Origin: Azolla pinnata
Taxonomy: Eukaryota; Streptophyta; Polypodiopsida; Salviniales; Salviniaceae
DNA: 64,000 nucleotides
NCBI GenBank assembly: GCA_037176905.1
Contig: JBBBWG010031975.1
Location: 1 to 64,000 of the forward strand
Reading direction: 5' to 3'
Each line of letters starts with the position of its first letter. Within the stretch, counting starts at the first letter, position 1. The translations under genes and the position numbers were made by a program. The notes under the pieces are model-generated. The model ran no database searches. It was not told where the DNA came from and worked only from the letters and a program-made list of their open reading frames with translations. Positions 1 through 9,898 of the stretch are shown here, in pieces.

Positions 1-34
1 AATGAAGCAAAAAGGGAGCATAAGAATTTCATAC

Positions 35-322
35 CACAGCAACGCCGGTATCATCACAGCTGGTTTCAATGCCCAACATGATAAGGTCTTGATAACAGGT
101 ATCACTCTGAAGCTGGCGTGATGAAGCAACACCAGTGCAAAGAGAGCGAGGGAATCCAGGGCTCTTTTGAAGCATCCACTGGGACATCTTGACGTTCATC
201 CGCCCCGATGTCATGATCATGGCCACCATGTTCAGAGCTATCCTTCTTCCTGCAGGGGTAGGGGTGGGAAACAGGAGGAATTTGCAGTGCCCAAGAAGCA
301 GGCCCATGACCATGGGCTTCAT
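35..322 (-). CDS. GCP1: Organellar TsaD/Kae1-like tRNA t6A synthase, first exon (partial)
   Basis: The reverse strand from the ATG at 322 encodes 96 residues ending in LGIETSCDDTGVAV, the N-terminal signature of the TsaD/Kae1/Qri7 family. These enzymes transfer the threonylcarbamoyl group to A37 of ANN-decoding tRNAs. The exon ends in phase 0 at 35, followed by a GTATGA donor at 34, so the rest of the gene (metal-binding HxxxH and the ASKHA core) lies left of the window. The roughly 80 residues before the signature are rich in Met, Ser, Arg and Lys with few acidic residues, which fits a mitochondrial or plastid targeting region. Cytosolic Kae1 would start almost at the signature, so I infer the organellar (GCP1/OSGEPL1) paralogue. 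Internal Met codons at several places could also be the true start; 322 is the most upstream. Confidence 0.82.
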
Positions 323-1390
323 TCAGCGATTCAGGAAGGCCCGAGCTACGATCCTATCGATTCCGACACATATCCATAGCACCAGCGGAGCAGAAGAAAG
401 ATTCGCCCACAACCTCTCTTCAGTTTTTATGGATATGCCCTGAAATTTTCATGTCTTCTTCTTCACTTTACATGTCTTAGTGCTTTTAGGGTTTGGGGTT
501 TAGGGTTTGGGGTTTGGGGTTTAGGGTTTGGGGTTTGGGGTTTAGGGTTTGGGGTTTAGGGTTTAGGGGGTGAGCTGCTGGAGCATGGTGGAGGAAGCTC
601 GCTGCATTTCGAAACATCGACTCGGAATCGATCAAGCAAAGAGTCGAGCTTCTTCTTCCGTTTGTGATCGATCGCATTCCATAGGCTTTGATCGAACAAA
701 GTCTTACGGCAAAAGATATTGCACGAATGCCATTGGATCAGCGGGGAACGATGGGAAAGCTCGACATGCTTCCGAGCGGCCGAATCGACGCGTTCGGATC
801 AAAACTATATGTTGCAATCTTTGAAATGTTCGGATCTTTTCTGATCACGATTCTCAACTTTCATTCCATTTAGTCGGATTCAATGGCATCGGGTTAGACT
901 CGATTGCATTAGGCCTAATTCAATGGCATCAGTTTGGACTCAATTGAATTCCAATGGCATCAGCCCAAACTTTAGCGGCATCAAGTTGGACTTGATTGCA
1001 TTAGGCCAAATTCAATGACATCAGGTCAAATTCAATGGTATATAAGGTAGGACATGGATAAGGGACAAGGCCCTTCACTTAAGACCCTCATTGATCTTTA
1101 CAAAATGAAGGAAAAGCTCTGATCTTGCATGATTTAAGTCCAGATTTGTCGGCATAAGCCAGGCCCAAATGCTGCCTGTTGTGATTCAACCATATCCATA
1201 CATGTCACTTAGTGAAATTGGGCATCATCGTCATCGTCGACGGAATACCGGTTTTAGGAAATCATTCGCCTTTGCTACTATTCTTGATGCGATCGATTCA
1301 GGATCATCGAGGGCTGACCTCAAAACCCTGAACCCTAAACCCTAGTTCCAAAAGAGCGCGAGCAGTTTACAGTAGTTCCCTTCGAAGGTC
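323..1390. other. Intergenic region with telomere-like array
   Basis: No gene recognised. 485-567 is a telomere-like array (listed separately). 870-1040 repeats a short phrase close to TTCAATGGCATCAGGTTGGACT about six times, with drift. 1328-1345 holds AACCCTAAACCCTAG, a telo-box-like element between the 3' end of the PPR gene and this region. Confidence 0.6.
485..567. repeat. Interstitial telomere-like array (TTTAGGG/TTTGGGG)
   Basis: About twelve units alternate between the plant telomere heptamer TTTAGGG and the variant TTTGGGG. They lie in the upstream flank of the TsaD-like gene and could form part of its leader or promoter. Confidence 0.85.
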
Positions 1391-3160
1391 TCAGTGTTTC
1401 CAGGGCTCCTCGGACTCGGCATAAGCGTTACTCATGGAAACGTAAGCGGCAGCATCGGCTGCATCGAGCAGCATCGCTTGCTCGAAAGCGAGCTTCGCGA
1501 TCCTCACATTTCCCCAAGTTCGACAAGCACACGACAGAGCACGCCACATGGTAAGATCACCATGAAAAGGCATCCTCTCGATCACGCCGACTGCCTCCGC
1601 AAAGAGCCCAGCGCGACAGAAAAGGTCGATCAGGCAAGTGTAGTGTTCTAGAGTGGGAGCGATCGCACGCCGCTCAATCATCGTCTCGAACACGGATTTC
1701 CCCGCATCGAGCAAGCCCAAGTTGGAGCATATCTTGAGAATGCTGGAGAAAGATGCTGAATTGGGCATGATACCTTCTTCCGACATCCGCTGGAATGCAT
1801 CAAACGGCGCATCGCCACCGCTTCCGAGCAGCGCATAGCCGCCGATCAACGCACTCCATGACACAACATCCCGAACCGGAAGCCTGCCGAATGCTTCTCG
1901 TGCCTTCGCAAGCTCGCCACATTTCGCATACATATCCACCAGCGCAGTGCCGAGCAAGACGTCTCCCCGCAGCACATCCTCTGCGTCGATTCTAGCATGC
2001 ATTGCTTGACCCCGACCAGATGCGCCGATGTTTGCGCAAGCCTTCAATGCAGAAACGAACGTCAACGGAGTCGGAGAAATGCCCTCATCTTGCATCTTCT
2101 CGAAAAGGACCAGCGGTTCTTCTCCGTGCCCGTGTTGAGCATATCCGGAGATCAATGTGGTCCATATGGCTGCATCTTTCCCCGGAAGCCGCTCGAAAAC
2201 TCCTCTTGCTTCCGACAGTGCACCGCACGTGGCATACATTTCGACAAGCGCGTTGCAAAGCCTGAGACTTTTGCCGAGTAAACCTCCTTTCGTGATCTCG
2301 CCGTGTATTTCACGACCCTTTGTGATCGCCCGCGTATCACTACATAGCTTCAAAAGGCAGCCAAACGTCACCACATCCGGCGAAAATCCATCTCTCTTCA
2401 TGCCTTCGCAACAATCCATCGCTTCCTCCACATGTCCATGTCGCACATATCCTGCAATCAGCGCATTCCATGTCACCGTATTCCGGATCGGAAGCTTGTC
2501 GAAAGCTTCCCGCGCTTTGTTGACCACTCCACATTTCGCATACATGTCTACCAGCGCATTTCCGACCATCACGTCTTCTCCCAGCAAGCCTCTGGAAACA
2601 ACCTCATCGTGTATTTCTCGGCCTCTTGCGATGTCTCCTACGATACCACAAGCCTTCAAGACGGAAACGAAGGTGACAGGAGAGGGAGAAATCCCTCCGA
2701 TTCGCATTTGCTTGAAAAAATCAAGCGCTTTCTCACCATATCCATGCTGCGCATACCCTCCGATAAGTGTGTTCCAGGAGACTACATCCCGGACAGTAAG
2801 CTCGTCGAACACTTCTTGTGCTTTCATGAGCTCACCACACTTGACGTACATGCCCATCAAAGCATTTCCGATGAACACGTTTGGCTGGAGAAAGTACTCT
2901 TTCATGATCTTCGCATGTACTTCTTGCCCCTTCTTCATGGCTTTCATACTTCCACAAGCTTTTAAAATAGACGAGTATGCTATCGAATTCGGAGCAACAC
3001 CCTCGTGTTGCATGACTTCTAACCATTTTAGTGCCTCCTCGGGGCAACCACGGTGTACATATCCTACAATCTGTGAATTCCATGAGTTTATATCTCGAGT
3101 TGAAATCTCATCAACTGCGCTACATTTCACATGGACAAGGTGGCTAGCACATTGCACCAT
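1391..3160 (-). CDS. PLS-type pentatricopeptide repeat protein, 5'-disrupted
   Basis: An uninterrupted 589-codon frame made almost wholly of PPR motifs with alternating P, L and S character: D(V/I)VSWN..L(I)GGYA..G....A, then P....F..(I/V)LKAC, then G..(I/V)H, then NALVDMYAKCG. PPR proteins bind organellar RNA, roughly one nucleotide per motif, for editing, splicing or stability. The C-terminus has WGNVRIAKLAFEQA..LD...AAAYVSMSNAY, the end shared by all three PPR genes here; no E+ or DYW domain follows. The frame opens inside a PPR motif with no targeting peptide. Immediately upstream is a tandem repeat of about 37 bp derived from the motif NVLVDMYVRCSAM, with several in-frame stops, and beyond it (3421-3470) lies a matching half motif. 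Either a shortened gene or a 5'-broken one; the long open frame suggests recent disruption or a missed upstream exon. Confidence 0.72.
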   Translation of the reverse strand: MVQCASHLVHVKCSAVDEISTRDINSWNSQIVGYVHRGCPEEALKWLEVMQHEGVAPNSIAYSSILKACGSMKAMKKGQEVHAKIMKEYFLQPNVFIGNALMGMYVKCGELMKAQEVFDELTVRDVVSWNTLIGGYAQHGYGEKALDFFKQMRIGGISPSPVTFVSVLKACGIVGDIARGREIHDEVVSRGLLGEDVMVGNALVDMYAKCGVVNKAREAFDKLPIRNTVTWNALIAGYVRHGHVEEAMDCCEGMKRDGFSPDVVTFGCLLKLCSDTRAITKGREIHGEITKGGLLGKSLRLCNALVEMYATCGALSEARGVFERLPGKDAAIWTTLISGYAQHGHGEEPLVLFEKMQDEGISPTPLTFVSALKACANIGASGRGQAMHARIDAEDVLRGDVLLGTALVDMYAKCGELAKAREAFGRLPVRDVVSWSALIGGYALLGSGGDAPFDAFQRMSEEGIMPNSASFSSILKICSNLGLLDAGKSVFETMIERRAIAPTLEHYTCLIDLFCRAGLFAEAVGVIERMPFHGDLTMWRALSCACRTWGNVRIAKLAFEQAMLLDAADAAAYVSMSNAYAESEEPWKH

Positions 3161-3420
3161 CTTTCATGTATCACACCAACTTCCACATTGCATCGCATTT
3201 CACATGCGTAAGTTGACTAGCACATTGCACCACATTTCATGTATCATACGGCATACCAACTGCTACATTGTACTGCATTTCACATGCCTAAGCTGAATAG
3301 CACATCGCTCTGCATTTCTCGTGCATAAGTCGAATAGCACATTGCCCCATATTCCACATGATCGCACCAACTGCCGCATTGCACTACATCGCACGTACAT
3401 ATCAACTAGCACATTTCCAA
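3117..3420. repeat. Tandem array of about 37-bp units derived from a PPR motif
   Basis: Seven to eight degenerate copies of a unit close to CATTTCACATGCATAAGTTG followed by ACTAGCACATTGCACCA. Read on the minus strand a unit gives variants of NVLVDMYVRCSAM, the PPR motif segment found at both ends of the array (3420 side intact, 3120 side fused to SAVDEISTRD). Confidence 0.75.
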
Positions 3421-4340
3421 TGCAAAATCTCCTTGCAAAGAAGAGCCCATTTTCCATTGCACAAACGCTTGTTTTCGCAGTTCCACACACAAAGGCTCAA
3501 GTCCGTTATTGCAAAGTAACCGACACATGTTCGTCTCATATATATGTCACACATGAGACTGTATTGATTCCTAGAGCATTTTTCGTTTCAGCAAACCTTC
3601 ATAATGCGTCCCTCTTTTCTTCCGAGATTCCTCCTTTATTCGTAGCATATTCCATGTATGCTATGTTATTCTGCCATGAGAGAGAGCTTCTTTAGAGTGA
3701 AGGATTATGGGTTTTTAGGTTTAGTTCTGTTGGCCTTTAGGTTTAAGCTGTAGGGTTCAAGGTTTTGAGTTTTTTGGTTTTGGTGTTTAGGCTTTCAGAG
3801 TTTTGGACGTTTGGGTTTTAGGATTTAGCGCTCAGGGTTCAGGGATCAGGGTTTTGGGTGTACATTTTGGGGTGTTTCGGGAGTCTAGATTTCCAAATTT
3901 TCATGTATTTAGGTTTAAGATTTAGGGTTCAGGGTTTCTGGGCTTAGGATTAGGGTTCATATTCACCAGGATTCGCTGTATGCACGTTCGAAACTACAAA
4001 TTAGATAAGGAAGAAAGCCGAGCTCCTACCTACATCAGGAAGAAGGCAGGCATGGAGAATCCTTCAGGATCATTCATTGATTCATGCCTGGGCATGCTCC
4101 CAGCGACAAACATGGTCATGGTAGGATCATCGTGCAGCGCTTCATCTGGCTAGTTTTCACAGCAGCGAAGGATTGAAGGACTGGAGCAGATGATGCGATC
4201 CCCCAAGGAACTCGTTCTGAAGGGCGTGAGCTGGAGCTTTCTCTGGTACATACTGTGTGAAGGAAGACCTTCTCTGCCATGAGCTTCTTGTTGATGTGGC
4301 TGATGTTTTGATTAAGGAGGCTGTTTTGCATTAAAGCTTA
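3421..4340. other. Intergenic region; decayed PPR piece and degenerate telomere-like DNA
   Basis: 3421-3470 minus still encodes LFFARRFCIGNVLVDMY, a PPR fragment. 3700-3960 is rich in phrases such as TTTAGGTTTA, GGGTTTTAGG and TTTAGGGTTCAGGG, a strongly degenerate telomere-like stretch. No other gene seen to 4340. Confidence 0.5.
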
Positions 4341-5195
4341 AGCAGGAAGGATTAAGAATGATTAGGAGAGTAATTAGTGATAATGAGAGTAATTAGTGGT
4401 GACGAATGCTTGTAGACCTAACTCCCCCGATCATTAATTTAGGTTTAGGGGTTTGGGGTTTAGGGTTAGGTTCGACGATGCAAGGCTCGACGATGCAGAT
4501 CCCAGTGGCAAGGAAAAAATGATTCCAGATTCTCGACCTCGGAGCAAAGATGATTAGGAGAGTGATTAGTGATAAATAGGGGGGTTCGCAATGATCAAAC
4601 TCCCCCAAATCCTTCATTTTACCTCCTTGATGATGTAGAAACTAGAGGATTAAGAATGATTAAGAGAGTGATTAGTGATAACGAGGGGGTCCCCACGATG
4701 ACGATATTCAAATGCTTTTAAACCTAACTCCCCCGATCTTTGATTTTACCTCTCGCACGCAAGGCTCGACGATGCAGATCCCAGAGGCTGGGGGAAAAAA
4801 GATTCCAGATTCTCAAGCTCGGAATAAGAAACGATCAGGAGAGTGATTAGTGATCAATGAGGGGGGCTCGCGATGATCAAACTCCCCCTAATCCTTCATT
4901 TTACCTCCTTGATGATGTAGAAACTAGAGGATTAAGAATGATTAAGAGAGTGATTAGTGATAACGAGGGGGTCCCCACGATGACGATATTCAAATGCTTT
5001 TAAACCTAACTCCCCCGATCTTTGATTTTACCTCTCGCACGCAAGGCTCGACGATGCAGATCCCAGAGGCTGGGGAAAAAAAGATTCCAGATTCTCGAGC
5101 TCGGAACAAGAAACGATCAGGAGAGTGATTAGTGATCAATGAGGGGGGCCCCTCGCAATGATCGAACTCCCCCCGATCTTTAATTTTACCTCCCG
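4340..5195. repeat. Tandem repeat, 282-bp unit, about three copies
   Basis: The phrase GATGATGTAGAAACTAGAGG starts at 4629 and again at 4911, a 282-bp period. The two units are nearly identical. A more diverged copy precedes them (about 4345-4627). In that first copy the segment equivalent to TTTGATTTTACCTCTCGCAC is replaced by telomere-like DNA (4438-4470). Confidence 0.85.
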
Positions 5196-5843
5196 CCAAG
5201 GCTCGATGATGCGGAAAACTGGAGGCCGGAAAAAACGAGTCCGGATCCTCGAGCTCAAAGTAGAATTTCTCGATCTCGAGATCGGTTCGGGACGCGAATC
5301 TGCGCTCTGTTGTAAGGGCCAACAGGAATCTTTCATGTTTTTGTTCAGTCCTAGCATCAAGCAGCAACATCTGCTCGTTACGATTGGTGCAAATGTGTGG
5401 TGTTTAGGAACAGATTAATCACCCACTAGCCGCCCGATTGACCATGTACTCACCAACACGTTCGACTTCAGAATCAAATCGCGTGATCGACAACTCACTT
5501 TTCATATGTTTGCCTTCACAACCAATCGCCCGATTGATTACTCACTAAGCACGCACTGAATCGATCGGCTATGCGCTTAGTGAATCACTCGATCGACCAT
5601 CCGACTAGCGCTTGTCTAGCTGGCAAAATCGAGCTCATCTAACAGCCGTTAGCAATGTTCAACTAGTCATGCCAATCGAAAGCTCCGAAATTCAACCAGC
5701 TCATAAGCTCCGGATCGCTTCCTTCATAAGATCCTAATCCACTCAATCAATCATAAGCTCCGGATCGCTTCCTTCGCAAGATCTTAATCTTAATCCACTC
5801 CATTAATCACTCGCTAATCACTCACTAATCACCTCCAAACACT

Positions 5844-5884
<41 letters not shown>

Positions 5885-6001
5885 AGGTGCATTTCCATAA
5901 TTTGGGAAATGACAGCTCAAAACACAGAGGACTGAAAGCAAGAAGGAAGAGCAGAGCAGAAGAAACAGAGCTCTCTCCGACATCTGCGGGAGAACAGAAG
6001 C
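5196..6001. other. Intergenic region and probable PPR leader with CT microsatellite
   Basis: 5400-5830 contains repeated phrases (AATCACTCACTAATCAC; a duplicated ATAAGCTCCGGATCGCTTCCTTC at about 5701 and 5751). 5847-5880 is a pure CT tract of about 17 units. No gene seen; the part from the CT tract onward is probably the 5' leader of the PPR gene that follows. Confidence 0.5.
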
Positions 6002-6180
6002 ATGGAGACGCTGATCCCTTTCGCCCCTCGCTTGGGCCCGACAACAGCAGGCCTTGCTCCTTCTCCTCCAGATCCGCCCAAGCCCGTGGATTGCGTTTCT
6101 GGGGCTCGCAGCTCCCATGGAAAAGCTCCCAAATCCCTCCATCCCGGGACCGGCCAGTGCAAATCGGACTGGCCCCCAAG
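6002..6180 (+). CDS. Possible 5' exon of the PPR gene at 6754-8769
   Basis: The ATG at 6002 opens 59 codons plus two bases before a good GTATAC donor at 6181. The reading starts METLIPFAPRLGPTT and has no acidic run, which would suit an organelle transit peptide. Joining to an acceptor CAG at 6680 restores the PPR frame with no stop (AG+T gives Ser), giving 755 residues in all. A nearer acceptor, GGCAG at 6675, would not keep this ATG in frame. This is inferred from splice signals and phase only. Confidence 0.4.
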
Positions 6181-6227
6181 GTATACAATTCCTCTTGATT
6201 CTTTCCTTCAATGATTCACTCCGTATG

Positions 6228-6640
6228 TGTATATGTATCTGCGGAGATACGATCAATCTTGTGAGCATGCATTCAGATGCATGGACATGCATAGATGCAC
6301 GCATACATACATACATACATACACACACATGGACATGCATACAAACATGCATGCACTTGAGCATGCATTTCATATACGTAGACATGCATTTCATATACGT
6401 AGACATGCATTTCATGTGCATGCATGTTGGTATGCATATCCATGTGTGTGTACATGTGCATGTATGCATTCGGATGCATGCCCATGCATACATGCACATG
6501 GACATGCTTACAAGCATGCATGCTTGCGGCCATGCATTCATATAGGTGGGCATGCGTACATCCATCCATACAGACAGACAGACATGCATATGCATCCCTG
6601 CATGTGTACCTTTATCAAACATGCATGCATACATATGACA
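6228..6640. repeat. CATG/CATGCATA-rich low-complexity tract
   Basis: Alternating purine-pyrimidine DNA made of ACATGCAT, CATACATA and GCATGCAT phrases, with a 22-bp phrase (CATTTCATATACGTAGACATG) repeated three times at about 6365-6420. It fills most of the inferred intron of the downstream PPR gene. The long open frames through it are composition artefacts. Confidence 0.8.
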
Positions 6641-6753
6641 TATCTATTTCTATTCATCACTGATGTCCGTGGCAGACCAGTCCTGAATACGAGTCCGAAA
6701 ACCGGGAGTCGCCATCGAAAACGACAAGTAAATTCTGGTATAGAAGAGATGGA

Positions 6754-8769
6754 ATGGAGCAGAATCGTGCATATACCTCTTGTAGTAGTACCAAGCTTCG
6801 GTGCCTAGAATTTGGTAATGGTGAACTTGCTTCCATTGTCGATTCATTGAAGAGTTGTGCAAAGCAAAAGAATCTTGAGAAGGGATGCAGGATACATGCA
6901 AGCATTGAGAAAAAAGGAATTTCTCTCGCGAAAAATGTTTTTATTGGAAATGCATTACTCAATATGTATACCAAATGTGGTGCACTTTCAAAAGCCCAAG
7001 AAGTATTTGATGATCTTCATGTAAGAGACACAATTGCGTGGACTGCACTGATAGATGGATATGTGGAGTGTGGAAGTGGCAAAGAAGCTCTGAACTGCTT
7101 TGAGGCGATGCAATTTGAGGGTGTTTCGCCAGATGCAGTTACATACATTTGCGCTTTGAAAGCTTGTGGAAAAATAGGGGCATCCAACAAAGGCCAAGAA
7201 ATACACACCGAGGTTGTCAAACAAGGTCTCCTAAAGAAAAATATCGTACTTGGGAATGCACTGGTGGATACGTATGCCAAGTGCGGAGATGTTGCAAAAG
7301 CACAGCTAGTCTTTGATGAACTTCCAGTGCAAGATGTAGTATCATGGAACTCCCTAATGAAAGGGTATGTTCAAGATGGGAGTGGTGAGAAAGCCCTGAA
7401 ATGCTTCGAACAGATGGAGAGGAATGGTATAAGGCCAACTTTGATCACATTTATTTGTGCATTAAATGCTTGTAGCCAAATAGGTGCTGCAGAGAAGGGT
7501 CAAGAAATACATGCTCAGATCTCAAAACGAGGTTTGATGGGAAGTAGTCTGCTTGTTGGCAATGCGGTGGTGGACATGTATTCAAAATGTGGCCTTGTTG
7601 AGAAAGCGCAACAAGCATTCGATGAACTCTTAGTCCGCGATGTAATCTCATGGACTGCACTCATCTCAGGATATGCTCAACATGGGCATGCTAAAGCAGC
7701 CATGGAATGTTTCGAGAAGATGAAATGTGAGGGTGTTTCTCCAAACATGGTTACGTTTAACTTTATCTTGCAAGCCTGTGGAACTTTGGGAGTTCCTCAG
7801 AAGGGCCAAGAGATACATGCTGTGATAATAAAGGAGGTGCTACTGAAAAAGACTATCTCAATTGGAAATGCATTGGTTGATATGTATGCAAAATGTGGCA
7901 CCCTTGCACGAGCGCAAGAAGTGTTCGATGAAATGCGAGTTCGAGATGTTGTGTTATGGACTGCATTGATCGCTGGATATGCTGAACAAGGTCACAGCGA
8001 GAAAGCATTGTGCTGTTTTAAGAGGATGAAAGCTGATGGATTTCTACCAAATTCCGTAACCTTTGTTTGCATCTTGAGAGCGTGTGGCACCATTGGTGCA
8101 GCTTCCAAAGGCCAAGAAATACATGCTGAGATCATGAGAGAGGGTTTGGCAGAAAAAGATCTCTTGGTTGGTAATGCATTGGTAGATATGTATGCCAAAT
8201 GTGGTGTACTCACCAAAGCACAAGGAATATTTGATAAGCTAAGAGTAAAGAATGTGGTGAGTTGGACTGCGTTAATGGCTGGATATGCCCAGATCGGAAA
8301 GCATGATATTGTTTTCAGTCTTTTTGACGAAATGATCAAAGAAGGTATATCTCCAGATCTAGCGACTTTCTCCATTGTGCTTAACACGTGTTGCCATTCA
8401 GGTTTGGTGGAAAAGGGTCAAGCATACTTTGAGAGCATGGGCAAAGTGTATCACATTATGCCAACTGTAGAACATTACACATGCATGGTGGATCTATTCG
8501 GCCGTGCAGGTCACTTTGACAAAGTCGTGGAGATGATTAAAGGCATGCCATTCCATGGCGATGTTATGTTATGGCGTAGTCTATTGAGCGCTTGTAAAGA
8601 ATGGGGAAATGTAGAGATGGGAAGAGTCGCTTTTGAACATGCAATTCAATTCGATTCAGAGGACGCTGCGGCTTATGTCTCGATGATTAATATCTATGCA
8701 GCTGCCGGTTTGCAACAAGAGGCTAACAAGATTGAAGCTTTGAGATTGCAGAAGGAAAGCAATAAGTAA
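6754..8769 (+). CDS. PLS-type pentatricopeptide repeat protein
   Basis: A 671-codon frame from the ATG at 6754, extended by a likely upstream exon (6002-6180). It begins with a lead-in (LASIVDSLKSCAKQKNLEKG) and then runs through about seven cycles of the P-L-S trio: NALVDMYAKCG, then RDVVSWTALI.GYA, then GVSP..VTF..(I)L.ACG. The last cycles have the typical terminal form CCHSGLVEKG, HYTCMVDLFGRAG and MPFHGDVMLWRSLLSACKEWGNV, then AAAYVSMINIYAAAG and a basic tail. E+/DYW editing domains are absent, so any editing role would need a partner. Expected role: organellar RNA binding. Its closest relative in view is the PPR gene at 25601-28588, which shares the domain ends and a 5' intron. Confidence 0.92.
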   Translation: MEQNRAYTSCSSTKLRCLEFGNGELASIVDSLKSCAKQKNLEKGCRIHASIEKKGISLAKNVFIGNALLNMYTKCGALSKAQEVFDDLHVRDTIAWTALIDGYVECGSGKEALNCFEAMQFEGVSPDAVTYICALKACGKIGASNKGQEIHTEVVKQGLLKKNIVLGNALVDTYAKCGDVAKAQLVFDELPVQDVVSWNSLMKGYVQDGSGEKALKCFEQMERNGIRPTLITFICALNACSQIGAAEKGQEIHAQISKRGLMGSSLLVGNAVVDMYSKCGLVEKAQQAFDELLVRDVISWTALISGYAQHGHAKAAMECFEKMKCEGVSPNMVTFNFILQACGTLGVPQKGQEIHAVIIKEVLLKKTISIGNALVDMYAKCGTLARAQEVFDEMRVRDVVLWTALIAGYAEQGHSEKALCCFKRMKADGFLPNSVTFVCILRACGTIGAASKGQEIHAEIMREGLAEKDLLVGNALVDMYAKCGVLTKAQGIFDKLRVKNVVSWTALMAGYAQIGKHDIVFSLFDEMIKEGISPDLATFSIVLNTCCHSGLVEKGQAYFESMGKVYHIMPTVEHYTCMVDLFGRAGHFDKVVEMIKGMPFHGDVMLWRSLLSACKEWGNVEMGRVAFEHAIQFDSEDAAAYVSMINIYAAAGLQQEANKIEALRLQKESNK

Positions 8770-9898
8770 GTTTCCCAATGTTGGGGCTGAAACTTGGACT
8801 GTTTAAGGCCAAGGAGGCTATGGAAAAAGAGGCATAGCTGGTCTAGTAACAATCCAAACCTGTGGTGAAAAAAAGGTAGTGAAAGTAAAACATATATTTC
8901 TTCAAGCATTGCTTACAGAATGCTAAGTGTTTGCCTTTCTATAACTCTGGCCAAGGTCTCTCCTCTTCTTTCTTTATTGTTTGCCAAGAGATGAACTCAT
9001 TCATAGAAAGGCCACTATCAACAGCATAGCATGACCCAAATGGGAAACTTTTAATGTTAAGCAAAACACGCAGACAATATTTACAAATCACAAAAATTGT
9101 GCAAAATGAAGGTGAAGTTTAGTAAACGAACCTCAATATCTAAAGATAAAGATATATGAGCCAACAATTTGGCCAAATACTACAGAGTTCTGATCTTGTC
9201 CCCAATATTTGAAAATCTGACTCAATGGCATAATCTTGGTATGAATGTTCCACCTTCCTTGAAACTTTAACCTTAACCAAACCAAATTATTTAGAATATA
9301 TTCAAACCCAACCTTACTAATTTTGACAGAGATTGTTATATCAACATGTGCAAGCTTTCGACATATTACAGACATTTTCGCCTGCTCTCAAGCAGTGTTT
9401 TGAAAACAAATCTGTGTCACAATGCAAAACACCTTACACGTATGAAGAGAGATAGGTAGGTAGATTCATATAAATGAAAAAGCAATGTGACATTGCCTGG
9501 GCTTGCGTTGTTCTTCCTGCAAACTCTACATATGTGAGTGTAGGGTTTGTATATACATATGTCATGAGACTCATGCTTCTCTCACTTAACCCTAAACCCT
9601 GACTCTAAGGCAGATTATATATCAGTGTTCAGACGTTAAAAACAATACTTGGGCCCAAAGTATTCCTATAACCTATTACAATCGACTGTAAAACCATGAA
9701 ATCATTTGTTACTTGCACAACACTTGAACTGCTGTAGTGTTAAGGTTATTGCGGTAGCACTTATTTTCGAATTCTTAAAGATACAATGCCATTTTATATT
9801 GTAACTACTTAAAACATGTTGGAAAAGATGGCACTAAATAAGGGCGCATGGGTTTGAAAAATCGTATACATAAATTAGAGATGGACCTTCCTTTGATC
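8770..9898. other. 3' flank / intergenic region, no gene seen
   Basis: Contains the PPR 3' flank and the 3' flank of the converging folate gene. 9588-9601 carries TTAACCCTAAACCCTGA, a telo-box-like word. 9460-9600 has short AT-rich repeats. No coding or RNA gene recognised. Confidence 0.5.

Noticed and set aside
2157-3296. 379-codon plus-strand frame
   Set aside because: Antisense shadow of the PPR gene; codon periodicity of PPR repeats leaves the opposite strand open.
6227-6808. Long Met/His/Cys-rich open frames on both strands (6227-6808 plus; 5843-6634 minus)
   Set aside because: They are translations of CATG/CATA low-complexity DNA, end within the PPR gene's 5' region, and have no domain.
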